Shown: positions 44,734 through 56,407, numbered from the stretch's first letter. The stretch: 64,000 nt of DNA from Paraburkholderia kururiensis (GCF_034424375.1 NZ_CP139965.1:3658001-3722000); one strand, 5' to 3'. Notes: generated from the sequence alone by a model not told the origin. Numbers and translations: made by a program.

Positions 44734-46005
44734 TTACTGCCGCCCTTCCCCGTGCCCGAACACCACGTACTTCAGCGACGTGAGCCCTTCAAGCCCAACC
44801 GGGCCGCGCGCGTGCAGCTTGTCGTTCGAGATGCCGATCTCGGCGCCGAGGCCAAATTCGAAGCCGTCGGCAAAGCGCGTCGAGGCGTTGAGCATCACGC
44901 TCGCCGAATCGACCTCACGCAAAAAGCGCATGGCGCGGTCGTGGTCTTCGGTGACGATGGCGTCCGTGTGCGCGGAGCCGTAGGTGTTGATGTGCTCGAT
45001 GGCGGCGTCGAGGCCGTCCACGACCTTGATCGCGAGCACGGGCGCGAGGTACTCGGTGCTCCAGTCGGCCTCGGTGGCGTCGACGAGCGGACCCACGCCC
45101 GCCGCGGCGAGCACCGCCCGCGCCGCCGGATCGACGCGCAGTTCGACCTGCTTGTCGCGATAGAGCTTGCCGAGCGGCGGCAGAATCTCGGCCGCGATGC
45201 CGCGCGCCACGAGCAGCGTCTCCATCGTGTTGCACGTGCCGTAGCGATGCGTCTTCGCGTTGTCGCAGACGGTGAGTGCCTTCTCGATGTCGGCGCGGTC
45301 GTCGACGTAGACGTGGCAGATGCCGTCCAGGTGCTTGATCATCGGCACACGCGCCTCGGCCATCAGGCGCTCGATCAGGCTCTTGCCGCCGCGCGGCACG
45401 ATCACGTCCACGTAGTCGGTCATCGTGATGAGCTTGCCCACCGCGGCGCGGTCGGCCGTCTCGACGACCTGCACGGCGTCTTGCGGCAGACCCGCTGCAC
45501 GCAGACCTTCGGCGATCAGCTTTGCAAGCGCCGTATTGCACTCGAGCGCTTCGGAGCCGCCGCGCAGAATCGTCGCGTTGCCCGACTTCAGGCACAGTGC
45601 GGCGGCGTCGATGGTCACGTTCGGCCGCGACTCGTAGACGATGCCGATCACGCCCAGCGGCACGCGCATCTGCCCCACCTGAATGCCGCTCGGACGGTAC
45701 TTGAGATTCGAGATTTCACCGATCGGGTCCGCCAGCGCTGCGACCTGACGCAACCCTTCCACCATGGTGGCGAGCGCCTTGTCGGACAGCGTGAGCCGGT
45801 CGATGAATGCGGCGTCGTGCCCTTTCTCGCGCGCCTTCGCGAGGTCGCGCGCGTTGGCGGCCTTGAGCGCGGCGGCGTCGCGCTCGATGGCGCGGGCCAC
45901 CGCTTCGAGCGCGGCGTTCTTCGCGGCCGTCGACGCGCGTGCCATTGCGCGCGAAGCCTGGCGGGCGCGGCGGCCGAGGTCGGTCATGTACTGGTCGATG
46001 TCCAT
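44734..46005 (-). CDS. proA: Gamma-glutamyl phosphate reductase
   Basis: A 423-residue NADPH-dependent enzyme of proline synthesis, reducing γ-glutamyl phosphate to the semialdehyde. The catalytic cysteine is in RYGTCNTMETLLV; the cofactor fold includes VIVPRGGKSLIE. Length matches the family (417 in E. coli). It is the seventh gene after bamE in a minus-strand run (bamE-dapB-exbB-exbD-leuS-lptE-holA-proA); proB is not in the window. Confidence 0.96.
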   Translation of the reverse strand: MDIDQYMTDLGRRARQASRAMARASTAAKNAALEAVARAIERDAAALKAANARDLAKAREKGHDAAFIDRLTLSDKALATMVEGLRQVAALADPIGEISNLKYRPSGIQVGQMRVPLGVIGIVYESRPNVTIDAAALCLKSGNATILRGGSEALECNTALAKLIAEGLRAAGLPQDAVQVVETADRAAVGKLITMTDYVDVIVPRGGKSLIERLMAEARVPMIKHLDGICHVYVDDRADIEKALTVCDNAKTHRYGTCNTMETLLVARGIAAEILPPLGKLYRDKQVELRVDPAARAVLAAAGVGPLVDATEADWSTEYLAPVLAIKVVDGLDAAIEHINTYGSAHTDAIVTEDHDRAMRFLREVDSASVMLNASTRFADGFEFGLGAEIGISNDKLHARGPVGLEGLTSLKYVVFGHGEGRQ

Positions 46006-46232
46006 GGTGATCTGTCGTGATGCTGCGCGTTCGCGAAGTCCGTTCCGGCGGTGCGTTGCGCGTGGTGTCGTATCTGCTTGCAGGAAGTCTCAGGATTGTA
46101 AGTCCTGCCGACCCCGTTTGCTCGCGGCCAAGGTTTGTGGTGACGCCTGAAAGAAGCGCTGCGGCGAGGGCTCGCGCTCACGTTGTGTCGCGCGCCGCGT
46201 CGTCCATCTTCCTTCGTGCGCGGCGTGGGCGT

Positions 46233-47417
46233 TCAGACTGGCCGGCCGCGGACTGGCCTCGATGGCGCTGCTGGCCCCGCCGATCCGGCTGACCCAACCG
46301 GTCGCCCGCCGGACGCACGCGGTGGTGGTGCAGCCGGCCGGCCCGCGCCCGCCGTCTGCGCGGGCGACGGCGCCGCCACCGCCATGGCAAGTTCGAAGAG
46401 CCCGTCCCATGCATCGGGCGGCAGCAGGTCGCGCCGCTCGCCTCGCGCGTTCGCGGCAAGTCCCTTCACCTGCCTATCGAGCCGCGCCGCAATCGCAAGC
46501 GCACGCTCCAGCGTGGGCTCCGTGATGCGCGACAGCGCCGGCCCGACGAGCCGCTCGCGCGGCCCCCACACGCGGTTCTCACGCAGCAGCATGGCGAGCG
46601 GCTTGCCGGCCGCCACGCCGCGCTTGATGCGCAACAGCGTGCGCAATTCCTCGACCACGGCCCACAGCACGAGCACCGCCGCCTCGCCTTCGCCGCGCAG
46701 GCCGTCGAGCATGCGCGCCAGTCTGCCGACGTCGCCCGCCAGCATTGCCTCGTTCAGTTTGAAGACGTCGTAGCGCGCCACGTTCAGCACGGCATCGTGG
46801 ATCTGCTCGAAGGAGAGCGCGCCAGCGGGATACAGCAGCCCGAGCTTCTGGATTTCCTGGTGCGCGGCAAGCAGGTTGCCTTCCACCCGCTCAGCGATGA
46901 ATTGCAGCGCGCGGCGGCCCTCTTCGCCGGGCGCCACGCGCTGGCCCTGCTGCGCGAGCCGCTGGCCCACCCAGTTCGGCAACTGCGCGCGCTCGACGGG
47001 ATCGATCTTCAGCGCGACGCCCGCCTCCGCCAGCGCCGTGAACCACGCCGACTTCTGCGTGGCCGCGTCGAGCCGCGGCAGCGTGACGAGCGTCAGCACG
47101 TCGGGGCTCGCGCCCGCGGCCAGCGTCTTCAGCGCCTCGCCGCCTTCCTTGCCCGGCTTGCCGGACGGAATGCGCAGTTCCACGAGTTGGCGGTCGCCGA
47201 ACAGCGACATCGACTGGCTCGCGCCCAGCAGCGTGCTCCAGTCGAAGCCGCGCTCGACGGTGAAGACATTGCGGTCCGTGAAGCCGGCCGCGCGTGCCGC
47301 CGCGCGGATGCGGTCGCACGCTTCCTGCACGAGCAGGTGCTCGTCGCCATAGACCACGTAGAGGCCGGCGAGGCCTTTACCGAGGTGTGCTTCGAGTGCG
47401 TCGAGTCGCAGTTGCAT
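46233..47417 (-). CDS. holA: DNA polymerase III delta subunit
   Basis: A 394-residue clamp-loader subunit that opens the sliding clamp. The start MQLRLDALEAHL and LYVVYGDEHLLVQEACD match the family, and the wrench-like AAA+ fold continues to about residue 345. E. coli HolA has 343 residues; here about 45 extra C-terminal residues form a Gly/Ala/Pro/Arg-rich tail (AGAGRPAAPPPRASGGRPVG). It follows lptE, an order conserved in beta- and gamma-proteobacteria (leuS-lptE-holA). Confidence 0.95.
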   Translation of the reverse strand: MQLRLDALEAHLGKGLAGLYVVYGDEHLLVQEACDRIRAAARAAGFTDRNVFTVERGFDWSTLLGASQSMSLFGDRQLVELRIPSGKPGKEGGEALKTLAAGASPDVLTLVTLPRLDAATQKSAWFTALAEAGVALKIDPVERAQLPNWVGQRLAQQGQRVAPGEEGRRALQFIAERVEGNLLAAHQEIQKLGLLYPAGALSFEQIHDAVLNVARYDVFKLNEAMLAGDVGRLARMLDGLRGEGEAAVLVLWAVVEELRTLLRIKRGVAAGKPLAMLLRENRVWGPRERLVGPALSRITEPTLERALAIAARLDRQVKGLAANARGERRDLLPPDAWDGLFELAMAVAAPSPAQTAGAGRPAAPPPRASGGRPVGSAGSAGPAAPSRPVRGRPV

Positions 47418-47450
47418 GGCGCTGGAGCGTTGAAAGTGATGCGCGGAATC

Positions 47451-47534
47451 GGCTGAAAAACGGCTTAAACAGCAGGCTGAAAAGCGGCTTGAGATTCAGC
47501 GAGAGAAATGGGGCTACGAAGACGAGGCTACGAA
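47451..47534. repeat. Short direct repeats in the holA-lptE spacer
   Basis: GGCTGAAAAACGGCTT (47451-47466) recurs with one change 24 bp later (47475-47490), and GGCTACGAA occurs at 47512-47520 and 47526-47534. They look like local duplications in non-coding DNA. Confidence 0.5.
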
Positions 47535-47593
47535 AAGCGAGGCCGGTGTCGACGCGTGCGTGGCGCGGAAGGCTGCGCGCACGCGCCGGTGCA

Positions 47594-48145
47594 TTACAGC
47601 GGCGGCGGCGGCAGCGGCGCGCGCGGCGCGACGCTCGGCACTTCCTGGCCCGGCGCCGGGTGCAGCGTGTGCACGACGCCGAGCCGGCGCGTGAGCTGAT
47701 CCACGGCGTCGTTCTGCATGTCGGCGTACAGGATGTCCGCTTCCTGGCCCTTCGCGAGCGAGTACTGCGTGCTGTAGGTCATGGCGCGATTCAGCGCGAT
47801 GACGCTCGGGTTGATCAGCATCGTGCCGTCTGCGCCGACGAGCGTGTAGTTCAACGAGTAGTTGAGCTGATACTCCTCGACCACGCCGAGCGTGCTCAGC
47901 GTCAGCGTGCTCATGCCGCGCGCCTCCGATACGCGCAACACGGCATCGGCGTTCGCTGGCGAATTGACGACCACGGTGTCGCTGCCGCCTTCCACCATGC
48001 GCGTGAGACGTGCCGCCACGGGCGCCGGTGCGCCGACGATCGCGAGGCGCTTGAACGCGTAGTTCTGCTGGCCGCGCAGCTGGAAACCGCAGGCGGACAA
48101 CATCAGCGCGCCACATGCCAGCGTCAGAAACGATCTACGAATCAC
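47594..48145 (-). CDS. lptE: LPS assembly outer-membrane lipoprotein LptE
   Basis: A 183-residue lipoprotein that plugs the LptD barrel and helps place LPS in the outer membrane. The signal peptide ends in the lipobox LSAC with lipidated Cys19; mature protein starts CGFQLRG, the LptE hallmark. The start codon is GTG (48143-48145), preceded by GGGAG. The last about 25 residues form a Pro-rich tail (VAPRAPLPPPPL). Sits between leuS and holA as in many Proteobacteria. Confidence 0.95.
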   Translation of the reverse strand: MIRRSFLTLACGALMLSACGFQLRGQQNYAFKRLAIVGAPAPVAARLTRMVEGGSDTVVVNSPANADAVLRVSEARGMSTLTLSTLGVVEEYQLNYSLNYTLVGADGTMLINPSVIALNRAMTYSTQYSLAKGQEADILYADMQNDAVDQLTRRLGVVHTLHPAPGQEVPSVAPRAPLPPPPL

Positions 48146-48264
48146 TTGGGCTCCCGAGGTTCACGACGGTTGGACCGCACTGTCCGGACACACCGTCTGG
48201 ACCGAAAGCGATCGCTCGCGTCTTCCGTCCTTCAGGACAGAGCAGAACAGAAGACGCCGCATGT

Positions 48265-50859
<2,595 letters not shown>

Positions 50860-50977
50860 GGTGTGGATGGGATTTCGCCAGGTTCGGTGCAGCGCACCGG
50901 GCCGGGTGCGTTTGCCTTGTTGATGTCGCGCTCGCCACCGTTCGGCGAGACCCGCAGACTTTTCGCGGGAAACGTCG

Positions 50978-50983
50978 ATTATA
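50978..50983 (-). promoter_or_regulatory. -10 box of leuS
   Basis: A perfect TATAAT on the minus strand in the exbD-leuS gap. It gives a leader of about 110 nt. The -35 is not clear. No leucine-rich leader peptide was recognised. Confidence 0.5.
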
Positions 50984-51100
50984 CCGTCCGCAACGGGCGC
51001 CCCCGCTGCGGGAGGGCGGGGTTTTGCGTGCTTTTGCCGCTGAAAGCGGTCTGCGTGAGCGGTGTTGCGGTTCGAGAACCGGTTGCCGGCCGATGACCGG

Positions 51101-51604
51101 CTAAGGTTTCGTCGCGCCAGGCGCTGGCGTGGGTGTGGCTGGTGCACGCGGTGCAGGCGCGGCAACGTCCGATGACTCGCCGCCCTGCCCCTGCGGCGGC
51201 TCCGTCACGAAGCCGATGCGCTCCAGCCCCGCCTGTTGCGCCGCGCCCATCACCTGCGCGATCACTTCGTAGCGCGTAGCGCGCGCGGCCCTCAACTGGA
51301 TCTCGGGCTGCCCGGCGCGCCGGGCAGCCTCCGCGAACTGCGCGCGCATCTGCTCGACCGTCACGGGTTTGGCGTTCCAGTAGATCTTGCCTGCGGCGTC
51401 GATGGAAAGCGTGATGGTTTCGGGCGTGGGCCGCGCCGGCGCGGCGGCGACCTTCGGCAGATCGAGCCGGATGGCGTGCGTGAGCAGCGGCGCCGTAATG
51501 ATGAAGATGACGAGCAGCACCAGCATCACGTCGATGAGCGGCGTCATGTTGATGTCCGCCATGGGCGCGGAATTCTGATGCTTGTCGAGTCCGCCGAATG
51601 CCAT
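51101..51604 (-). CDS. exbD: ExbD/TolR-family biopolymer transport protein
   Basis: A 167-residue inner-membrane protein with one membrane segment (about residues 22-42). The functional aspartate lies in MTPLIDVMLVLLVIFI at the start of this segment. The periplasmic domain covers about 60-140, and about 30 C-terminal residues are Ala/Pro/Gly-rich. With ExbB it forms a proton-driven motor. Whether it powers TonB or Tol cannot be decided: no tonB, tolA, tolB or pal gene is in the window. GAGGAG precedes the ATG. Confidence 0.9.
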   Translation of the reverse strand: MAFGGLDKHQNSAPMADINMTPLIDVMLVLLVIFIITAPLLTHAIRLDLPKVAAAPARPTPETITLSIDAAGKIYWNAKPVTVEQMRAQFAEAARRAGQPEIQLRAARATRYEVIAQVMGAAQQAGLERIGFVTEPPQGQGGESSDVAAPAPRAPATPTPAPGATKP

Positions 51605-51621
51605 GCCGCGCTCCTCGTGTC

Positions 51622-52356
51622 TCAGCCCGCGGACACCCGACGCCCGCTCGCGTCGCGTTGCGATTCGCGGGCCGGCGCCGGGGCGTCGTGGGCCTCGGGG
51701 CCGCAGACGTACGCGTGAAGGTCGTGCGCGAAGCCGTCCAGGTCCTCGGAAAGCTGGCGCGCGAGACGGCCCAGGATGTTGTACGCGAGCACAGCCGGAA
51801 TCGCGACCACGAGACCGAATGCCGTCATGATGAGCGCCTCGCCCACCGGACCGGCCACGTTTTCGATGGCGGCCTGCCCGCTCGACGCGATGCTGCCCAG
51901 CGCGTGATAGATGCCCCAGACGGTGCCGAGCAGCCCGACGAACGGCGCCGTACTGCCCACCGAAGCGAGCAGCACCTGGCCGAATTCGAGCCGACGTTGG
52001 GAGGTATTGAGCGCCTGGCGCAGCGCGCGAAGCACGCGCTCGCTCCTGTCCACACGGGCAAGCAGCGCACCGGGCATGTCAGCTTCGGACGCCTGCAGTG
52101 CCGCCTGGGCGAGCGGCAGGAAGATGCGTTCGCGGTCCGTGCGCCGCATTACGTCAACGCCCTCGGCAAGCGTCTTCGCCTGCCAGAATTGCGCGAGGGC
52201 GCTCGGCCCCTGGGTTTTCGCGCGCACCAGCATCCACGTTTTGACGAGCAGGAAGCACCAGCTCGCCATCGACATCGCGAGCAGCACCCAGGCCACTGCG
52301 TGCGTGATGGCGTCGCTCGTCTGGAGGTAATGAACGATACCGGTGCCTGCTGCCAT
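51622..52356 (-). CDS. exbB: ExbB/TolQ-family proton channel protein
   Basis: A 244-residue inner-membrane protein with three membrane segments (about 16-36, 128-150 and 174-196). The family signature VGLLGTVWGIYHAL and TAFGLVVAIPAVLAYN is present. Starts MAAGTGIVHYLQTSDAITHAV. It lies 17 bp before exbD, giving a paired motor operon downstream of dapB. Confidence 0.92.
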   Translation of the reverse strand: MAAGTGIVHYLQTSDAITHAVAWVLLAMSMASWCFLLVKTWMLVRAKTQGPSALAQFWQAKTLAEGVDVMRRTDRERIFLPLAQAALQASEADMPGALLARVDRSERVLRALRQALNTSQRRLEFGQVLLASVGSTAPFVGLLGTVWGIYHALGSIASSGQAAIENVAGPVGEALIMTAFGLVVAIPAVLAYNILGRLARQLSEDLDGFAHDLHAYVCGPEAHDAPAPARESQRDASGRRVSAG

Positions 52357-52424
52357 GGAACCTCGCTTCGCCGGTGACCGTTGTCGCGTCGACCGCGGCC
52401 CCGGATGGGAACGGAACAGCGTGC

Positions 52425-53222
52425 TCAGCGCAGGCCGAGCACGTCCTGCATGTCGTAAAGGCCGGTGGCGCGGCCTTCGAGGAAGCGCACCGCGCGCAGC
52501 GCGCCTTGCGCATACGACTGGCGGCTCGCCGACTTGTGCGTGATCTCGATGCGCTCGCCGATGCCGGCGAAGAGCACGGTATGGTCGCCCACGATGTCGC
52601 CGCCGCGAATGGCCGAGAAGCCGATGGTCGAGGGATCGCGCTCGCCCGTCACGCCGTGGCGCCCGTACACGGCGCAGTCGTCCAGATTGCGACCCAGCGC
52701 GCCGGCAATCGCTTCGCCCATCATGAGCGCCGTGCCGGACGGCGCGTCCACCTTGTGACGGTGATGCGCCTCGATGATCTCGATGTCGTAGCCGGTCGCG
52801 AAATAGCGCGCGGCGAACTCGAGCAGCTTGAGCGTGACGTTCACGCCCACGCTCATGTTGCCGGCAAACACGATGCCGATCTTTTCGGCTGCGGCGTGCA
52901 CGCGGGCCTTCTGCTCGGGCTCGAAGCCGGTGGTGCCGATCACGAGCTTCACGTTGTGGCGCAACGCCGCTTCCACGTACGCCATCGTGCCTTCGGGCCG
53001 CGTGAAGTCGATCAGGTAATCGGCTTTCGAAAAGACTTCGTCGAGATCGCTCGTGAGCGGCACGCCGCTCGTCTTGCCGAGAAACGCCGCCGCGTCCTGA
53101 CCGAGCTGCGGGGAATCCGCGCGGTCCAGCGCGCCGGCAAGCGTCGCATCGGGATCGTTGAGGACGGTTTCGATCAGCATGCGGCCCATTCGGCCCGATG
53201 CACCGGCGATGGCGATTTTCAT
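52425..53222 (-). CDS. dapB: 4-hydroxy-tetrahydrodipicolinate reductase
   Basis: A 265-residue NAD(P)H enzyme of lysine and diaminopimelate synthesis. The nucleotide-binding GASGRMGRML is at residues 7-16, TTGFEPEQ near 105, and the catalytic EAHHRHKVDAPSGTAL holds the active His and Lys. Length is normal (273 in E. coli). Follows bamE by 87 bp, a gap holding a strong hairpin. Confidence 0.97.
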   Translation of the reverse strand: MKIAIAGASGRMGRMLIETVLNDPDATLAGALDRADSPQLGQDAAAFLGKTSGVPLTSDLDEVFSKADYLIDFTRPEGTMAYVEAALRHNVKLVIGTTGFEPEQKARVHAAAEKIGIVFAGNMSVGVNVTLKLLEFAARYFATGYDIEIIEAHHRHKVDAPSGTALMMGEAIAGALGRNLDDCAVYGRHGVTGERDPSTIGFSAIRGGDIVGDHTVLFAGIGERIEITHKSASRQSYAQGALRAVRFLEGRATGLYDMQDVLGLR

Positions 53223-53259
53223 GAGCTTTCCAGCAAGTCGGAGGGTGGGCGGGAATCAC

Positions 53260-53288
53260 AGCGGGACCGCGTTGCGCGCGGTCCCGCT
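53260..53288 (-). other. Strong hairpin in the bamE-dapB gap
   Basis: A perfect 12-bp stem AGCGGGACCGCG/CGCGGTCCCGCT with a five-base loop lies just after the bamE stop. There is no good T-run on the minus strand, so it probably stabilises or attenuates rather than terminates. Confidence 0.5.
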
Positions 53289-53309
53289 CGCATGTGGCGG
53301 ACCGTCAGA

Positions 53310-54221
53310 TCAGCCGCCCGCTCCCTGCGCAGTTGAAGACGTCGGCGAAGACGTGAGCGGCGCGTTGTGCGTGGGCCCCGTGCTGCTGTTGTCCTGCGTG
53401 CCCGTCGGCCCGACCGGATTCGACTCCGGTGAAACGGGTGCCGGCGCCGGCTTGCGACGCAACTGGATCTGCTGCTGCGGCGTGGTATCGACGCTCGACG
53501 GCACACCCACACCGCTGCGCGGCGCGTTGGCCCGTGCCGAGGACCCGCCGGTTGTCGGCGTCTGCACCGCGTTGGTCGCGCGATTCGCCGCCTGGGCGGC
53601 CTGTGCGTTCGGGTCGGTCTGCGGCAGAGCAGCGGCGTCGGCAGCGATGCCCGGCTGACCCGCCGTGTCCGGCACCGTGGGCGCATAAGGCGCGCTCGCC
53701 GGTGCAGCCGCAGAGGCCGCCGAGCTTGCCGCGCTTGCTCCACTTGCCGGCGCAGCGGCTATGGGCTTCACCTTCTTGCCGCTCTTGTCGCCGTCGATCT
53801 CGGCAAGCAGTTCCAGGTTGGAAGGCAGATCGTCGCCGCCCGACCAGGCCGCCACGCGGTCGCCCGCGAAGTTCACGATGAAGTCACGCTGCTGCACGAC
53901 GGAGGTCGAGCCGCGCTTGAAATAGAAGATGTAGTCCCACCGGTCGTCGTGGAACATGTCCGTGAGGAGCGGCGTGCCGAGCAGTTGCTTCACTTCGGCG
54001 CGGGACATGCCTACCCGCATTTGCGCCGCCGCCTCTTTCGAGACGAAGTTGCCCTGCACGACAGTGATGCGATACGGCGTAATGCGCTGGGCAATACGCT
54101 GAGTCAGGCTGTCATAGGTCGAACATCCGGCCAGAACCACGCATGCTGCCGCGATAAGGACGCCCGTCATGGTGCGCGCCGAACGGCTGCCCCGGTTGAT
54201 CAATTGAAATTCTGGAATCAT
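53310..54221 (-). CDS. bamE: Outer-membrane assembly lipoprotein BamE with long C-terminal tail
   Basis: A 303-residue BamE (SmpA/OmlA) lipoprotein of the BAM complex. The lipobox LAGC has lipidated Cys33; the SmpA domain (about 33-150) includes RITVVQGNFVSKEAAAQMRVG and LLTDMFHDDRWDYIFYF. E. coli BamE is 113 residues; here about 150 further residues are Ala/Ser/Pro/Thr/Gln-rich without recognised domains. ATG 54221 was chosen; a GTG at 54230 or an ATG at 54170 (directly at the hydrophobic core) are alternatives. Divergent from fur, the common arrangement. Confidence 0.92.
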   Translation of the reverse strand: MIPEFQLINRGSRSARTMTGVLIAAACVVLAGCSTYDSLTQRIAQRITPYRITVVQGNFVSKEAAAQMRVGMSRAEVKQLLGTPLLTDMFHDDRWDYIFYFKRGSTSVVQQRDFIVNFAGDRVAAWSGGDDLPSNLELLAEIDGDKSGKKVKPIAAAPASGASAASSAASAAAPASAPYAPTVPDTAGQPGIAADAAALPQTDPNAQAAQAANRATNAVQTPTTGGSSARANAPRSGVGVPSSVDTTPQQQIQLRRKPAPAPVSPESNPVGPTGTQDNSSTGPTHNAPLTSSPTSSTAQGAGG

Positions 54222-54344
54222 GTCCCTCACCGTGCGGGCTGCCCTTTCAGGCGTGAAGCCGCGCGTATTCTGTCGATAGATGACCGGAACGGCAAAAACC
54301 CATTACCATTAGAACCCTGCATTGTACTCCAGGGACTCATCGTC

Positions 54345-54773
54345 ATGACCAATCCAACCGATCTCAAGAACATCGGGCTCAAGGCGACCCTGCCGCGCCT
54401 CAAGATCCTGGAGATATTTCAGCAAAGCCCCGTGCGTCACCTGACCGCCGAAGACGTCTACCGCAACCTGCTGCACGAGGAACTGGACATCGGGCTTGCC
54501 ACCGTCTATCGCGTGCTGACGCAGTTCGAGCAGGCGGGTCTCCTCACGCGCAGCAACTTCGAATCGGGAAAGGCAATCTTTGAGTTGAACGAAGGGTCGC
54601 ACCACGACCACCTCGTGTGCCTTGATTGCGGGCGCGTGGAAGAATTTTTCGACGCCGAAATCGAGAAGCGCCAGCAGGCCATTGCGGCCGAACGGGGTTT
54701 CAAGCTGCAGGAGCATGCCCTCGCGCTGTACGGCGCGTGCACGAAAGAAAACTGCCCGCATCGCAAGCATTGA
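54345..54773 (+). CDS. fur: Ferric uptake regulator Fur
   Basis: A 142-residue iron-responsive repressor. The winged helix (about 1-82) contains LTAEDVYRNLL and IGLATVYRVLTQFE; the metal sites appear in SHHDHLVCLDCGRVEEF (His86, His87, His89, Cys92, Cys95), close to the E. coli numbering. Start 54345 gives MTNPTDLKNIGLKAT; the long upstream frame lacks homology. Divergent from bamE. No Fur box was recognised at its own promoter. Confidence 0.97.
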   Translation: MTNPTDLKNIGLKATLPRLKILEIFQQSPVRHLTAEDVYRNLLHEELDIGLATVYRVLTQFEQAGLLTRSNFESGKAIFELNEGSHHDHLVCLDCGRVEEFFDAEIEKRQQAIAAERGFKLQEHALALYGACTKENCPHRKH

Positions 54774-54884
54774 TGCAGCAGGCCGCTGACGCCGCGGCCT
54801 GAGGCAGGCTCCAACGCAGCGTCGGCAACGCCTCTTCCCCCACTCCTCATCAACTTCCCGCTACCTCTCTACGCCACCTGGCCA

Positions 54885-55397
54885 CTACGACATATCGAGC
54901 TGCCAGGGGTGCTCGAGTGCGATCTCGTCGCAATTCGGTCCGTCCCCGCCGCGGTCGATCACGATGAAATCGCTCGCGTGATCGAGCGCGATCAGCGGAT
55001 GGTGCCAGACGCCCCGCGCATAGTTGACGCCCTGCCAGCCGTCGCTCACGAAAGCGCGCATGCGCGAGGCGTCGAAATCGCCCGCGGGCGCCACCACCAC
55101 GGCATACCGCACGCCCGCAAGCGGCAGAAACGCCTGACTGCCGCGTGGATGCCGCTCCATCAGCGCAATCTCGAACGGCAGTGCGCGTGGCTGCGCGCGG
55201 AACACGTTGACGAGCGGACGGCCGCCGTCGGCGCAGACGTCGAGCGTCGCCAGGTCGTGATAGCGCTCCGTGGTGCCGCCATTGATCGGAAAATGACGCG
55301 CACCGGCGAGTTCGATGACGTCGCCGAATGGAGCGAACGTTTCGCGCGCCAATGGTTCGACGCGCAGCACGTTCTTCGCGATCGCAGGCAAGCTCAT
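54885..55397 (-). CDS. allA: Ureidoglycolate lyase
   Basis: A 170-residue cupin enzyme that turns ureidoglycolate into glyoxylate and urea, the step after allantoicase. The FAPFGDVIE start region, NGGTTERYHDLA, MERHPRGSQAF and RGVWHHPL motifs match AllA. It starts inside the last codons of alc (ATGA overlap), so the two steps of allantoate breakdown are coupled. A glyoxylate or urea use gene is not in view. Confidence 0.94.
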   Translation of the reverse strand: MSLPAIAKNVLRVEPLARETFAPFGDVIELAGARHFPINGGTTERYHDLATLDVCADGGRPLVNVFRAQPRALPFEIALMERHPRGSQAFLPLAGVRYAVVVAPAGDFDASRMRAFVSDGWQGVNYARGVWHHPLIALDHASDFIVIDRGGDGPNCDEIALEHPWQLDMS

Positions 55398-56407
55398 GCG
55401 AGTTCGCCCCACAGGCGCAATCTCGACACGCCGCCATCCGGATAGATGTTGAAGCGCACGTGCGTGACCACGCCAAGGGACGCAAGCTGGTCGGCCTCGA
55501 ACGTATGCACGTGGTCCATTTGCAGCGGCATTTCGGGCAACAGCACGGGCCAGAACATGGCCTGCGTGACGAGCGATTCGTCGGTGCCGCCCTCCACGCG
55601 CGCCGCCTGCAGCGAGCAACGGTCGGGGTAATTGCCCTTGAAGTGCGCGGTGTCCACTTCGATCTTGCGGATCACGCCCGGACGTGCGAGCGCGATGATC
55701 GCCCAGTCGTTGCCCGGCTCGCGGCGGCGCCGCGTTTCCCAGCCGTCGCCCATGTTCGCGCCGCGGCCCGGCATCAGCATCTGCGAGGCCGCACCGAAAT
55801 GCTGGTTGTTTGCCGTCACCAGCCAGGCGCCGTTTTCGACGGCGGCCAGATCGATCAGTGCGCCGGCTTCCACGCGCGTCCAGTCGCGCTGCGGCTGCCC
55901 GTAGACGCGCAGCCGCGCAAGGCCGCCATCGGGATAGAGGTTCACGCGAATGTGCGTGCACGGGGCGCCGGACTGCACCGTCACGTAGTGGTGCTGATTA
56001 CCTTGCAACGTCGTAGCGGGCACGAGCGGCTGCCATTCGATGTCGTCGGGCGGCAGGTCGCCTTCGGCGTAACAGCCTTCGAGCGATGCCGCCGGCGGGA
56101 AATTGCCCGTGAAGTGGCTCGTATCCAGATCGACGCCATGCACGACACCCGGCCGCGCCAGCTTCACGATGCACCAGTCGTGGCCGGCAGTGCGCTTGCG
56201 GCGTGTCTCCCAGCCGTCCATCCACTTGCCGTGGTCGTCGTACTTGCCCGGGATGAACACCGCGGGCTGCGGATCGAGCATGCGCTCCTTCGGCGCGAAG
56301 AATTCGTCGCTGGCGACGAGCGCCTTTGCGCCGAGGCGCGCGTCGGCCAGATTCATGTAGCGGCGCGTGAAGGCGGGCGCGTTCGGATCGAGGATCGGAG
56401 TAGCCAT
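55394..56407 (-). CDS. alc: Allantoicase
   Basis: A 337-residue hydrolase converting allantoate to ureidoglycolate and urea. It has two jelly-roll repeats, each with a WETRR-type motif (DGWETRRKRTAGHDWCIVKL near residue 65 and GDGWETRRRREPGNDWAII near 220) and RVNLYPDGG / RFNIYPDGG near the end of each half. This internal duplication is the family hallmark. First gene of a two-gene operon with allA; it indicates use of purine-derived nitrogen. Confidence 0.95.
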   Translation of the reverse strand: MATPILDPNAPAFTRRYMNLADARLGAKALVASDEFFAPKERMLDPQPAVFIPGKYDDHGKWMDGWETRRKRTAGHDWCIVKLARPGVVHGVDLDTSHFTGNFPPAASLEGCYAEGDLPPDDIEWQPLVPATTLQGNQHHYVTVQSGAPCTHIRVNLYPDGGLARLRVYGQPQRDWTRVEAGALIDLAAVENGAWLVTANNQHFGAASQMLMPGRGANMGDGWETRRRREPGNDWAIIALARPGVIRKIEVDTAHFKGNYPDRCSLQAARVEGGTDESLVTQAMFWPVLLPEMPLQMDHVHTFEADQLASLGVVTHVRFNIYPDGGVSRLRLWGELA

